Positions 1 to 15,504 are shown, numbered from the stretch's first letter. The stretch: DNA of 64,000 bases from Polyodon spathula (GCF_017654505.1 NC_054536.1:27796512-27860511); one strand, 5' to 3'. The notes: generated from the sequence alone by a model not told the origin. A program made the numbers and translations.

Positions 1-309
1 TTATCTACACTATGTTACATTATGTTATCTGTTCCCTAACTTCTCTCAAAACGGTATCTATAAAGATGTAAACCCCAACCCTACAACTCTTTAAGCCTGA
101 GCGCATATGGGAATACACAAACAATCCAAATCCACCTTTGCAGGGCATGAAATAGCCAACAGCACTGGCGGCAATTGCGTCACTGCCCAAGCTGCTTGCT
201 GCAATGCCTCTCAAAATTTTAAAACAATTACAGCAAACTTTGCCTGTAAGCCCGCCTATCATTGCTGCCGGTGTCCCTCAGAACCAGCACATCTGATCTG
301 ATCAGCACA
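1..309. other. Unassigned sequence at window start
   Basis: No coding signal, RNA gene or recognisable repeat was identified. The short open frames on both strands look like chance. The stretch ends at the left arm of an inverted repeat that begins at 310. Confidence 0.4.
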
Positions 310-347
310 TTCTGTCACATTTCAAAATAATTCTGTCTAATCTCATC
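310..347 (+). repeat. Left arm of a distant inverted repeat pair
   Basis: This arm begins TTCTGTCACA and contains TAATTCTGTCTAATCTC. Its reverse complement, with about five mismatches, lies at 5551-5589. Together the arms flank about 5.2 kb that holds Tc1 and LINE debris. They could be the terminal inverted repeats of a large DNA transposon, or two inverted copies of one dispersed repeat. No target duplication is obvious outside the arms. Confidence 0.6.
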
Positions 348-394
348 CTGTGAGAAACTAACTCATCATAATGTATTCTTTTTGTCATTCTTAA

Positions 395-700
395 GCCACG
401 AGAAAGACGTACTGTATCTTCGGGCAAAGTGAGGGATGCTGTTAGACTGAGCTCAATATGACCGTGCTTCCAGCAATCCAGAAAGAAGACAATAGTTGAA
501 TTGACAACAGAACTGGTAGAAGGCACAGATGTCGTTGTCCATCAAATCAACAGTACGATGGTCACTCTTGAACTCAGGATTTAAAGGATGTGTTGCAGTA
601 AGAATACTTTTGTTAAGAAAGGGAAACCAGACTAAAAGGCTAAAACACAGAAATTGGACTGTGGAACAATGGTCAGTGGTGCTTTGGACTGTTGATGGCT
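395..700 (+). pseudogene. Tc1-like transposase remnant, N-terminal half
   Basis: The plus strand encodes a decayed middle part of a Tc1/mariner transposase. The motifs in order are ELTTELVEG, STVRWSLLNSGFKGCVAV, LLRKGNQTKRLKH and NWTVEQWSVVLW. These match the region that links the DNA-binding domain to the first catalytic aspartate of Tc1 transposases. Frames shift near 540, and the similarity stops near 700, just before the DES motif. A second Tc1 fragment in the opposite orientation follows at once, so 480-540 and 690-755 form an inverted repeat. The fragment cannot encode a working enzyme. Confidence 0.7.
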
Positions 701-960
701 GGACAACGACTTCAAGCAGTTCTGTTGTCAATTCAACGCTTATCTTCTTTCTATTCCTTAAGGATATTATATCTTCAAGTATTGCTTATCCTTGTTAAAC
801 AGCTTTTTGGGTCTTCCAGTCCTGATTTTGTCAATTACAGATGATGTTTCTCTGTATTTGTTGCTTATGCTTCAGATACCACACCTTGAAAACCGAGTGA
901 TGCAAGCTATTAAACTCAATGTTTTTCCTTCTTTATGCAAGTCAAGGTTGTTATAATAGT
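700..960 (-). pseudogene. Tc1-like transposase remnant, paired-type DNA-binding region
   Basis: Read on the minus strand, 960 to 770 encodes a piece similar to the bipartite paired-type helix-turn-helix of Tc1 transposases. NKYRETSSVID and TGRPKKL are visible, the latter being the GRPR-like AT-hook linker. It runs on into KKISVELTTELLEVVVQ near 740-700. It faces the plus-strand remnant at 395-700, and the shared ELTTEL segment makes the two halves palindromic. Stops and frameshifts are present. Confidence 0.65.
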
Positions 961-1052
961 AGAAAACACTAGTGGAGGCTTTGAGTAAATTATTGATGCT
1001 CATAATTCATCAGAGTAGAAAAATGCAACATGTATAAGACTTTTGCACAGCA

Positions 1053-1059
<7 letters not shown>

Positions 1060-1141
<82 letters not shown>
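1060..1141. repeat. (TA)n microsatellite
   Basis: About 80 bp of pure TA. It abuts the terminal inverted repeat of the Tc1 element at 1141. Tc1 elements duplicate a TA target, so the array may have been the target, or may have grown from the duplication. Confidence 0.95.
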
Positions 1142-2479
<1,338 letters not shown>

Positions 2480-5165
2480 AGAGTGAGGGTGGAAGATGAC
2501 TCAACGTTGGATAACAGAGTTAATGACTTAGGAACGGAAATGGTATTGAGAATGGAGAGTACTTCACAAAAGACTAGTTCAAGATCTTCAGTTAACAAAG
2601 ACATGGAACTCGAGGTTTGTGTCTGCGGCTGGAGCAAGGTGACAGTGGTCAGGGGTTTGAAGATTCATCAAGGGAGAATGAAATACTTGAAGGAGAAGGG
2701 ACAAGGGCCTCGCATTGATCAGTACTTCTTATGAAGTCAGTAAAGTCAGTCGAATGAAATCCAGTGACAGGAAGCAAACCACAGTTCACAGGATATCAGC
2801 ACCACCGTCATAGATGTGAGGAAGACTTGCATGGATACAACTAGTGATGAACCTAATGATCCTTGTGAACCCGATCAGATGAACCAGCGTAAGAGAGAAA
2901 AGAATCTCAATGGGCACAAGCCTGGAGTTAAATGGCCAAAAGCTTGTGAGAACACTGTGTGGGACACAGTAAACATGGATCTCTGTTTTACTTTGGAAAG
3001 GTTAAATGGAACAGTTGAAAAGAAGCTGGATAAATTTGGGGACATCATCTATGCATATGGAAGTGAGAGGTTTGGAATTGAAAAAAGGAAGGAAAAAGTA
3101 CAAACTATTCCTGGAAAGTCTAGACGGCAGCTGGAGATTGAACGCTTAGTTAGAGAAAGGAGGCAGTTGAGGAAACAATGGAGAAAAGCAAAACAAAGTC
3201 AGAAGGAGGGACTCAATCTCTTACAAAGGGTCATAAAAGATAAGCTTGCAATATTGTGCAGAGCTGAGCGCCTACGGAAATGCTACAAAAAGAAAGCTAG
3301 CATGCGAGAACTAACTTTTATAAAGATCCATTCAAATTTGTAAAGAAGATATTCACCAGTGAGAAAAATGACACCCTAAAATCATCTAAGTTTGATCTGG
3401 AGAGATATTTGGAGGAAACACATACAGATTCAAAAAGCCAGGAGCCTATGTCAATTCCTTCAGACATCCCACCTATTAATCCACCAGAATACCAAATGGA
3501 GGACTGTGCACCTAAGTGGAAAGAAGTAGAGCAAGCTGTGAAAAAAGCAAGGGCATCATCATCTCCAGGGCCTAATGGAGTTCCATACAGAGTGTACAAG
3601 AGTGCTTCTGGAGTTCTACAAATCCTGTGGAAATTGATGAAAGTGGCATGGGAAAAACAGGTTGTACCAAGAGCATGGCGCTGAGCAGGTGGAGTCTTTA
3701 TACCAAAAGAAAAAGATTCTACAAGCATCGGTCAGTTTCATCCTATTTCCCTATTAAACGTAGAAGGCAAGATTTTCTTCAGCATTATTGCACAGAGATT
3801 GTCAACCTACCTATTAAAGAACTGCTTCATTGACACTTCAGTACAAAAAGCAGGCATTCCAGGTTTCCCAGGATGCTTAGAACACATCAGCGTAATCTGG
3901 CAACAAATTCAATCAGCAAAAAAGGAGAGGAAGGAGCTCCATGTGACATTCCTGGATTTGGCTAATGCATATGGTTCAGTGCCACATGAACTTCTTTGGG
4001 CAGCATTTGATTTTTTCAGTGTACCGATGACAATAACAAATTTAGTGAAAGCCTACTTTGGAGATTTGCAATTTAGTTTTTCAACTTCAGAATTCAGCAC
4101 TACATGGCAATGCCTAGAAGTTGGAATAATGGCAGGATGTACCATTTCTCCACTGGCTTTTACCATGGCAATGGAAGTAATTATTAGGGCATCAAAATGG
4201 GTAGTGGGAGGAGAGCGCTTGGCTTCTGGAATGCGACTACCACCAATTAGAGCATACATGGATGACATGACAACAATGACTACAACAGTAGCCTGCACTA
4301 ATCGATTATTGGGCAAATTAACCAATAACATTGAATGGGCACTAATGCAATTCAAGCCCACTAAATCAAGGAGCATCTCTATAATTAAAGGTAAAGTAGT
4401 AGATAAAAGGTTCTACATTAATGGTGAGGCAATACCAACAGTGTCCGAGAAGCCAGTGAAAAGTCTAGGGAGATGGTATGATGGGGATCTAAAGGACACA
4501 GTTCATGTGGGAGAAGTTAGACAATAAGCAGTGGAAGGGTTGAAGAGCATAGACAGCAGCGCTTTACCAGGCAAACTGAAATTCTGGTGCTTTCAGTTTG
4601 GTCTACTGCCAAGACTGCTGTGGCCACTGACTGTGTACAAGGTTTCTTGACAACAGTTGAGAAGCTGGAAGCTTTAATCAGTTCATACGTCAGGAAATGG
4701 TTGGGAGTTTATGGTAAAGGAATACTGCAGCTACCAGTCTCTGCTCTAACCGAGGAGTTTAAGTGTGCCAAAGTCCGACTGGAAATTACATTAGTAGATT
4801 CACGCGACAAATGCGTAAGGGAGGCAGCACCTGTGTTGAAAACTGGAAAAAAATGGGTGGCAAAGAAATCTGTGGAAGATACTAAGGCTGTCCTTCGAAT
4901 CAGAGATATTACGGGGCAAGTTCAGCATGGAAGAGGAGGTCTTGGTCTCAGCTCAGCTCCTTCTACATGGCACAAGGCAACCCCAGCTCAACAGAGGAAG
5001 CTGGTAGTCAATGAGGTGCAAAAGCAGGAGGAGAGGATCAGGTGTGTAAAGGCCGTTTCCCAGGCAAAGATTTCAAATTTTGGGAAATATGTTGTTCCAC
5101 TTGTCAGGATTGATTGGCATGCAATTGCCCCTGTTCCCTGGGGTGCTTCTCTTGACAAATGACTC
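2480..5165 (+). pseudogene. R2/NeSL-like LINE, single-ORF reverse transcriptase pseudogene
   Basis: A non-LTR retrotransposon of the restriction-like-endonuclease group, degraded into several frames. From the N-terminus, 2615-2700 carries a C2H2-type finger (CVCGWSKVTVVRGLKIHQGR) followed by GPRIDQYF. A basic linker lies at 2816-3343. Reverse transcriptase follows at about 3400-4530, with SSSPGPNGVPYRVYK, VFIPKEKDS, FLDLANAYGSVPH holding one catalytic Asp, AGCTISPLAF, and AYMDDM as the YxDD-type box at about 4255. The thumb region runs to 5162, with SLGRWY, LLPRLLWPLT and VQHGRGGLGL. Stops occur at 3682 and 4526, and there are frameshifts near 3343, 3800 and 4590. The C-terminal endonuclease and its zinc knuckle were not found. 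Confidence 0.85.
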
Positions 5166-5472
5166 ATCACTACATCTTACGATTCACTCTAAACAGATTT
5201 TTCTTGTGTGGTTGACTGGGGCAAAGAAGGTTATCCCTGGGGGCTGGCTGGAGCCTGATATAGCATACAAATCTGCATGGTTAAATTTTTTTCCATGATA
5301 TAGCGATGTCTGAGAGATCCATAGCTAAATTATATTTAGTCAGCTCCGTCACGTTAAGTATGTGGACAGGTATAGTTTCACAAATTATTGCCAGATTACT
5401 TATATAATTGGGCCTCATCATCATAAATAATAGCATTAGACACATATATTATTTATTTATTCATTTTGTAAA
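5166..5472 (+). other. LINE 3' flank, eroded
   Basis: Short continued similarity to a C-terminal or 3' LINE segment is possible up to about 5300, but the frames are broken. The rest is AT-rich, with no recognised feature, up to the (AAT)n array. Confidence 0.35.

Positions 5473-5514
<42 letters not shown>
5473..5514. repeat. (AAT)n microsatellite
   Basis: About 14 uninterrupted AAT units. It may mark the 3' tail of the preceding LINE, since many fish LINEs and SINEs end in such arrays. Confidence 0.95.
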
Positions 5515-5515
<1 letters not shown>

Positions 5516-5550
5516 TGAACTTACAGTTCTCAAGAACAGTACTGCAGAAA

Positions 5551-5589
5551 TGACGAGATTAGACAGAATTAAATTGAATTGTGACAGAA
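5551..5589 (-). repeat. Right arm of the distant inverted repeat pair
   Basis: Reverse complement of 310-347 with about five mismatches. It contains GAGATTAGACAGAATTA and ends TGTGACAGAA. It lies just past the LINE and its (AAT)n tail, so any element bounded by the pair would enclose both. Confidence 0.6.
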
Positions 5590-6280
5590 CACGCTTAAAA
5601 TTTCAATACTTTAAAATGCAACGGTGCAATACACATTTTAATTCCTGTGATGTCTTCTGTGTATATAAATTGCTAATTTACACAGACATTTCAATGACTG
5701 TTGCTGTTTTGTAATTCTGTGTTATTCCCCCAAAACACCAACGCTAAAAATGAACACATAATAGGTAGACAATTAGTAGTTCTGCTCAAATTCTTACACC
5801 AAAAAAAGTAGCTATGACATGGTTCAAGTAGCAGTTCTCTGTGTTATGAGTTATGAAATGAGTAGGAGAGTTAAGATAATAGTGAACAAAAAACAATCTT
5901 GAGAACTCCATCGATTTCTGTTTTCATTTATTGTTATTTATATGTTTTGCCTTTTTGCCCCCTAGAACTGTTTTGGTGCCCCTGAATCCTCACATCCAAC
6001 GAAGGCAACATTGCCTTGCCCTTCATGGCTTAACTTTATGCCTTGCCTTTGGCATGGTGGTGGTCAGGGATCATTTGGGAAAAAAAAATGTTTGAGAGCT
6101 ATATTGTAAACATGAAATAACATTAGATTCCCACTGAAATTGTGCCGGAGGATTGTGGATGAAGTTTAATTGGTAAACTTTGTTTTTGCATTGCTGCGTA
6201 ATTATCCATTATAACATGTTTCATTAGCATACATCATAAATCAGGTTAAAATATGTACAGATCACACAAGAAATGTGCCA
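5590..6280. other. Unassigned AT-rich sequence
   Basis: No gene, RNA or known repeat recognised. A GC-richer patch at about 5950-6080 holds the imperfectly repeated words TTGCCTT and CATGG but no coherent frame. Confidence 0.4.
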
Positions 6281-6281
6281 A

Positions 6282-6354
<73 letters not shown>
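6281..6354. repeat. (ATT)n microsatellite
   Basis: About 24 ATT units with one slipped unit near 6320. Confidence 0.95.
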
Positions 6355-6843
6355 TATCTAGCTGCCACATTCCTCAAACGCTCAAGCAAAAGAGTTTGAT
6401 CAGAAATCAAGCTCTGTAATGTGTATTCATTGTGTATTCATTCACTATTTACTACATCCAGAGTAATGATCAACACAGCAATGCTGGTTCTCAGTTTTCT
6501 GGGCTGTTTCCGAAAGATATATATATATTTTTTAAACTCAATACAATTTTCTAAAAACTCAAATGTTTATGGCACATCTGTTTTTATCAGGACAAACCTC
6601 ATACAGTTCCAGTGAAACTAGCTAAATAACTATAGATTTGCAACCATCTTAATACATCCAGCTTGCATTTTTGGAGGGAAGCATAACTTGACTCCAGCTC
6701 CCTCATTTTTTTTCCCATAGTTCCAAATGAACAAAGTGCAAAGATGAAACGAACAGTTTAATATTGGCAGTGGGATTCAGAGGGAAAACTATCAGAATAA
6801 AAAAAACAGTCTTAATTGAGAGCCGGTCGAGCATGTGTATTTT
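6355..6843. other. Unassigned sequence
   Basis: No feature supported. The open frame at 6421-6615 has low-complexity composition and no recognisable domain. Confidence 0.4.
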
Positions 6844-7022
6844 TTAATTTAATTTAATTTTTAAACATTTTATCCCGTTTTTCTCCCAATTTGAAAATAG
6901 TCAATTATATAAGCTCAGCTCACCACTACCACCCCCGTGCTGACTCTGCAGGCCCGCCATGCAGCCAACCCAGTGCTACAGCGTTGGAGGACAACGCAGC
7001 TTTGGGCAGCTTACAGGCAAGC
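6844..7022 (+). repeat. SINE-like dispersed repeat, copy 1
   Basis: The body contains CTCCCAATTTG, CTCAGCTCACCACTACCACC and GTGCTGACTC. It continues with GCGTTGGAGGACAACGCAGC and GGGCAGCTTACAGGCAAG. A second, shorter and more diverged copy lies at 40362-40460 and shares the CTACCACCCC-TGTGCTGACTC core. I associate this repeat with non-teleost ray-finned fish genomes, from memory only. Confidence 0.6.
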
Positions 7023-7689
7023 TTTCAGAAAACCTAAAAAAAGACAACGTAATGCTTAAATTAAAATCAAAGAAATTTAACAGGCTGTCTGGCCACTTTA
7101 AGAAATTACTGCCAATCATTCCAATGAACAAAAAAAAAAAAAAAAAAACTTCTGTAATGCATTTCCCCCAGACATTAAATCATTCTTTTTTGTGCAATTG
7201 ATAAGTCAATCTTTTTTATGTCAAATCAATTTTCAAGTTCAAGTTGTTCTTCCCAAACACCCACTACATGATTCATTGGAATAAGGATGCAATGTTATGA
7301 TAGTCTAATGAAGAACAGAATGGTTTAAATTCTGTATTAAACTTTTGGGTGAGTAAACAGATTATTTACACTTTAACAGATGTTTAAAAAAAATAAATAA
7401 ATAAAAATGACAGGATAGAGCTATAAATAGGGGTCCTGATTTTCAGATTTTAAAAATCTTGTTAAGAGGCTTTACCATTAAATTAGGGTGTGACAACTTT
7501 ATATAACAACTCATTTTTTATGATAAAATGTGGAAAATGTGGATAAAATGTGGAACGAGCCCTGTGTCTCGTTTCTCCTAATTTTCATCATTTGCTTCCA
7601 GCACTTGGCTGAAAGCATATTGTAAATTCAGGTCCTTGAACTGTTTTTTTTTTAAATCAAGTTAGGAGACTTCGAACGCATTTTGTCAT
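7023..7689. other. Unassigned AT-rich sequence
   Basis: Holds a poly-A run near 7131-7148, and a short tandem GATAAAATGTGGA(A) motif near 7520-7555. No gene recognised. Confidence 0.4.
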
Positions 7690-8110
7690 TTAGATCATTT
7701 AAATTGATACTGGGCTCTGTATCTCTGGTCCCTGAGACCTGTTGGCCTTAGAGATCCCTGGCTGTTCGTCAGTTGCCATCGGTGCCTCTTTAGCCTGTAG
7801 CAGTTGATCGAACTCCAAACAGCCTCGTCCTGTAATAACAGGGAATGGCAGACGTGGCAACACACCCATTTTTATTGTAAACATTCGTGAGCCAAGTAAT
7901 ATTTCTACTATTTTTATGGGATATGTTTTTATATTGCCATGTATACAATTTATTCAGACTTCAGAGCTGTCTTTGGGGTTAGTGAATTCTATCATGTCAG
8001 CAGCAATCAGGCTTTCCCCACACCAGGAATCCAGCAGAGCTGTCGATCTCTTCCCTACTATTTCAAATGGGACCAAATATTTCCCTTATTCTTCACCGTA
8101 GTCAAGTAGT
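7690..8110 (-). pseudogene. Ty3/gypsy aspartic protease remnant
   Basis: On the minus strand, 8100 to 7700 encodes a retropepsin-like domain of a Ty3/gypsy element. RSTALLDSWCGESLIAADM holds the active-site region, where the usual D-S/T-G has become D-S-W. It is followed by INCIHGNIKTYPIKIVEILL and GVLPRLPFPVITGRGCLEFD, the flap and second-strand motifs of vertebrate gypsy proteases. A stop precedes INCIHG near 7955. The enzyme would normally cut the Gag-Pol polyprotein. It lies downstream, in element sense, of the gag remnant at 8420-9025. Nothing from RT onward follows, so the copy breaks off near 7690. Confidence 0.82.
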
Positions 8111-8419
8111 GGCAATACATACTTTCACTTTCTGTATTACTTGTGTAGTATCTGGCTTTTACCTCACCCATTATATTTAAAACACTGAATGTGTCGAACA
8201 GCGGTCTCTGTACCTTGAGACCCATACTTTTTGTTAACTCCCCTCACCCCAGGTCCCTTCAGTGCCCCCATTCTCACCATAGTCTTACCGGTCTGTCCAG
8301 TGAGTTGTTATCTCGGGCTGGGGGGTTGCCAGGTGCTCCTCGTGGTGTTTATGTACATGGGTCGGGCAATCTCCCTAGCAGTGCACTGTCACTCAAACAG
8401 AGCAATTAGTTAATCTGAT

Positions 8420-9025
8420 GATTTTGGATGCAACCCATTTTCCTAAGTGGGGAGACTAACACTGGATATTTCCACTACCCGTGCTGCACTGCACTTAGCC
8501 ACCTGCTGACCAAATGAACCAGGTCAAACAACTGAGACCTCAGGGATTTCCCTTCTTCATACTGCCAATGTATGTAATCTCTGTGCCCGAATGGCGGTGG
8601 TGACCCCAGCTCGGGCCAAAATGTCCACTTTCAACAGATTGTAGTTCACTGCCTCGTCCAGTTCCAAGTCAAAATATGCTTTTTGCACCTCTCTGCTCAG
8701 AAATGGTGCAAGCAATCCTGCCCACTGTGCTGACAGCCAGGACTCTCTTCGCTGTCCTCTCAAAGGCTAGGAGGTAGTCTTCTGCGTTATTGTCCGCTGT
8801 CATTTTTTGTAAAAAGTAACTAGCTCAGACAGGTCATGGTGTCTCTGGTCCTGCAACTCTCAGCACAGTCACTGCAAACACCTCAGTATACTGAGTTCAT
8901 CATTCTTGTTGGGCTAGGGCTGCTTCTTCTGTCAGTGCTCGAATGTTGTCCTGCAGTGCAGCTGTAGCCTGCTGCTGTACGATGGAAGCTTCCTGTTGTA
9001 CTACGGTTTTCATTAACTCCACCAT
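8420..9025 (-). pseudogene. Ty3/gypsy gag (SCAN-like capsid) remnant
   Basis: On the minus strand the frame starts near 9022 with a Gln-rich helix (QQEASIVQQQATAALQDN) and runs into a stop near 8905. It then resumes with MTADNNAEDYLLAFER, SQAQWAG-like SAQWAGLLAPFLSREVQKAY, and LKVDILARAGVT followed by RAQRLHTL. This order matches the SCAN-related capsid domain found in Gag of fish gypsy elements. A stop at 8555 and further stops to 8420 show decay. Together with the protease at 7690-8110 it forms the 5' part of one element lying on the minus strand. Confidence 0.8.
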
Positions 9026-9500
9026 TGTGTATTGCTAATTGGTATTGCAATAAGGGTCCACTAATTTAACCCCACTGCATATTTCTTACACCTAGGGTCC
9101 TAAGGTCTTCAATATTGTATATGAAATAAACACTCCACCACTATATAGGGTTCACCACCTGCAAAGTGAGGGTCTGGTGAGATGCCAGTATGGCAGTGAG
9201 AGGGACGGATCTAGACGGACTATATATCTCACCACCACCCGAATTACCAGCCTGGATTTGAAGCCTCTGCGGGAAACTTAGGCACAGTTTGGACGCAAGG
9301 GTGTCCAACAACTAACAAAAACATCTTTTGAGATCTGAAAGGATGAAAACGGACTTGAATATGTGTGCTTCGCATATAACGAGTACACAAACTCACCTGA
9401 AAATAAAGCTGAGGGCATGGATGGCAGCTGCTCCCCTTACTTCTTCTGTGTCATTTGAAACTCCGCGCATCATCAGCGTGTGTTCAGTCTGGTGAGATGA
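9026..9500 (-). other. Leader or LTR-side flank of the gypsy remnant
   Basis: Upstream of gag in element sense, non-coding and richer in GC than its surroundings. It may contain the untranslated leader and part of the 5' LTR. I could not define TG...CA ends, a primer-binding site or a second LTR copy. Confidence 0.3.
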
Positions 9501-10559
9501 CACTTTTTTTTTTTGTGCAATTCTATCTTGGCTTTTGTTTTATTTCCCATAGTTTTTTTTTTTTGCATTTTTTGGTGGCTAAATGAGGCAGGCTGCACTT
9601 CAGTGCTTTCTTAACCCAGTTTAAGAAAGCTGTATGATATGAGTACAATCGTGCAAGTTATAGAGAAACATTTAAATATGCACTCCTGTATTTTAATATG
9701 AATTAGGTTATTTGCATTCGGAAGGAAAATTTCTCTGACTAAAAGAAAACTACATGGAAACACACACTACCCGAAAATACTACCAAAATAGCATGAGATT
9801 ATCCATGGAAACTGCAGCATAGTTTGTTATTTGGTCATTTTTAAAAGCTACAAAAAAGAAAGTACCTTTGGCAAACTCTTACAATTATCCATAATAGCTG
9901 AAATACTTAGTTTGACATGTCTTCTTGTAGTTACTGTAAATGCATATATTTGTTTGTCAGAATGACATTCCATGTATAGCTTTGACTTTAGTTTTTTACT
10001 CAATTAATCAATGTCATTGGTCTAAATAAGTCAATTTAAGAAGTGTTCATTATTTTGTAATACGTTTTTCATGGCTGTTGCATGATTGCTAGTTCTGACA
10101 ACATTTTTAAAGAACTTCAGCTTCATTTCAAAAACAGTTACATTCTTCAGGTACCACTTAAATTCAGGGATAGCATATTTAATTCTAAATAGCATCAAAT
10201 GTCATCTTCCCAATAAGGCAATACATAAGTTAAACCCTTTCCATGATTATTGGGAACAATATTTAAACATAAATTGTTGTCAGAAACAGTATAGTATTAA
10301 GGTGTATAACTGATACAGAGATGGTTTATCAGATGTGGTTTACTAATTAAAGCCAGTAAGTTGTAGAGCAATTAATCCATACACTGCTCTTGTGTCATAG
10401 ACATCTGTTCTCCCAAGTGGCTCAAGAAGGATTCTTCCGAAAAAAACGTACACCAATGCTTCTAAAAAAAACCCCAAAAAACAACATTGCATATTTATGG
10501 GAAAACCTATTATATACTGTATATTACCAAAAAAGAGGTACTAAAAATGGCTTAATCAA
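9501..10559. other. Unassigned AT-rich sequence
   Basis: No gene, RNA or dispersed repeat recognised. Poly-T runs occur at about 9507-9520 and 9551-9565. Confidence 0.4.
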
Positions 10560-10735
10560 GTCGCTATATCCATCACTGTAGGCATGGGCTGAGTTCCAAT
10601 TGGAACTCGACCCATCTTTACCATAATTGCTTCTAGAGGTATACAGAAGAGCTAGGATCATACTGTACTTGGATGTGTCAAACCTTAAGAGCCGTAAAAA
10701 AAACACTTCTGGCATTTAGAAAGAGACCAGACAGT
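10560..10735 (+). repeat. Weak dispersed repeat, copy 1
   Basis: The segment with TACTTGGATGTG, a GTAAAAAAAACACTTCTGGCATT block and AGAAAGAGACCAGACA resembles 12255-12350. That stretch has TACTTGGAAGTG, AAAAATGCATTTTGGGCA and AGAAGGAGACCAGACAA in the same order. The two are diverged and the family is unknown. Confidence 0.4.
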
Positions 10736-12254
10736 GATTTAACATATTTTGATAATGGTTTTGAAGTTTGAATGTGTATTTGTTACTACCAGAAGTGGTC
10801 AGGGCTAAATCGGAAGAGTTTAGATATTCAGGTGAGATGTGCCTTTGACATACTTCGCCCAAACCTTATTACCCATACTTGTAATACAAAGGTATTAGAC
10901 ACAAACACTATGTGCTACCTGGTCATTGAGACACCCCTCCAAGATAATGGATTGTTATACGAAGTGTACTTCTCATATTGCAGGGTTCAAATAAATTCTT
11001 GTAATCAGCTCTGGGGCTAGGGAAATTGGGGGGCTCCAGAGCATGGTTCAGGGTTAGTCAAGAAGTCAGTAGAGCACAAATTCCTGGCTGTATGGAGCTG
11101 CTGACCTTTGCTGGGGATTCCAGGGAGCGTTGCATTAGTTCTTGGCGAGGATCCTGGTGAGCTCAGGTGGACACCTGCAGCACTGGCCTTTGTCCTCTAG
11201 GGTCTAGTGGCTCAACATCTGCTGTAGAGCTCCTGGATGTAATGAGGCAATTGACTTGTTTGCAGGGATGGCTGGAGTGAGGTGACATGAATGCAATTTC
11301 TAAAAACCGGTCAAATAATTTAATAAAAAAATAAAGAAAGAAAGAAGGTAAATCAGATTCTGAGTGGGCAACATCAACTGCTATAAAAAAAGATGAGAGA
11401 CAAGTATACAGTACTTGCCACACTTAAGTCTGTTTGTCCTACATCGCTATCACAGTAACAATAACGATAATGTGACTGCCCTGGATCTTGACAATTTTCT
11501 ATAAAACGCTTCATAAACTACCAGTAATAAAAATAAAGAGCTCTATTGATTTCATGTTGATGTTGCTACAAAACTATTAAGAAACAACCTTCTAAGCTGT
11601 TTCTTATGATATCAGATCATATTGCAATGATGAAATAATCTTAAAATAGGAGCCTTGGAGTGTGTGACAGGGTTTACATTCCTACACATCTGTCGGCTTA
11701 GTGGTAGGTAAAAACACTCACTGTAAATAACAACTATTGTGCCTTTCAAAACCAAAGCCACCTTTAAGAGCTTTGTTTGTGTGTTGCACGATTGGTATAG
11801 TGTATCCTCAGTTTGTTTGTGTGCCATTGTTTCCCTGTCTAGAAGAAGGGCTACTTGACTGACAGGTAGTCTCCAGCCTCCCTCTAATTGTGTCTGTGGT
11901 GTGTCCACCTGGTGTCTCAAATGATAACATTGATATATTACCATCCATCAGCTGACACTCGTTAGACTTACCACAGATATAAAAGGTCGAGGCAGAGTGC
12001 CCCTGAGAGGTACTGTAAGACGTAAAGCTGTAGGACAATGGCACTGTGTGAATGAATGCCTTTAAGGGGACAGTTGGAAACAACCCTGTCTCAGCTTTAC
12101 ACTTTATTAAGAGAAGCCAGAGAGGCTTGATCCTTTATTCATTTTTGTCATGAACCACTGTTTTTTTGCTTGTTTGTTTATTTTTTTATCTGGGAAAAAT
12201 TCAGCAATGTGTCTAAAAAAAGGCTTTACTTGTACTCATACTCAATGATGTCAT
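10736..12254. other. Unassigned sequence with a TATA-like motif
   Basis: No gene recognised. At 11976-11985, ATATAAAAGG precedes a GC-richer stretch and could be a TATA box of an old LTR or promoter. No TG...CA boundaries or target duplication were found, so no element is called. Confidence 0.3.
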
Positions 12255-12350
12255 ATTTGTACAGATCTTTGTACTTGGAAGTGGGTGGGGCTAAACCCAT
12301 GTGCTTAAAAATGCATTTTGGGCACTCAGAAGGAGACCAGACAACAACAA
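12255..12350 (+). repeat. Weak dispersed repeat, copy 2
   Basis: Partner of 10560-10735. The shared end AGGAGACCAGACAA is the best-conserved part. Confidence 0.4.
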
Positions 12351-12939
12351 TAGAGCACAACAGTATTTTTATACTTGTGTTTTCCTACTTTTTTTTTTTT
12401 TTTGCCAAAATTGGTTTTCTGACAAATTACAGTATGGCTGATGAGCATTTTAAAAACCAGTTTATTGTTGATTAGTTCTGGAATGAATGCAGTTAAATAA
12501 GCAGTATTCTAGATAGAAACAGTTAAGAAACAAATCTTGGTAGCTGTAGGTGTGTGTGGGGGGGGAGGTTTAAATGAAGTACTGTGTGTACTCTGAACTA
12601 GGCAGGTCATTTTGCATTTCATCTCATGGGAGGGAGTGTGTGGGAGATGGATACCAATGCAGAACAGAGATATGCATTTCTTACCTCAGAAGAAATGTTA
12701 GGAATATGTCTTCTACAAATCATGAAGTTTTTTTTATCACATTTTTATTTGTAACAAATAAAAATTATGTTGACCAACCCTTGCTATTTTCATGAACCAC
12801 TGTTTGGAGCTGGATGGTTATTTGGGTAATAGTAACTGGGTTTTCACAGTCATACAGTTAGCATTGAACTGTAATTGTACAGTTGATTAACCAAGTTGTT
12901 TTTTTTTTTAATATGCTTCACCTCCTTGTGCTCTGCAAT

Positions 12940-13000
12940 GCTTACCCATGCTTTACTACGATTTCACTATGCTTTATTACACTTTGCTTTTACTATGGTA
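12940..13000. repeat. Dispersed repeat with CTATGCTTTATTACACT core, copy 1
   Basis: CTATGCTTTATTACACTTTG followed by TTTTACTATGGT recurs at 26246-26296. A degenerate internal duplication, TGCTTTACTACGATTTCACT, precedes the core here. The family is unidentified. Confidence 0.5.
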
Positions 13001-15504
<2,504 letters not shown>

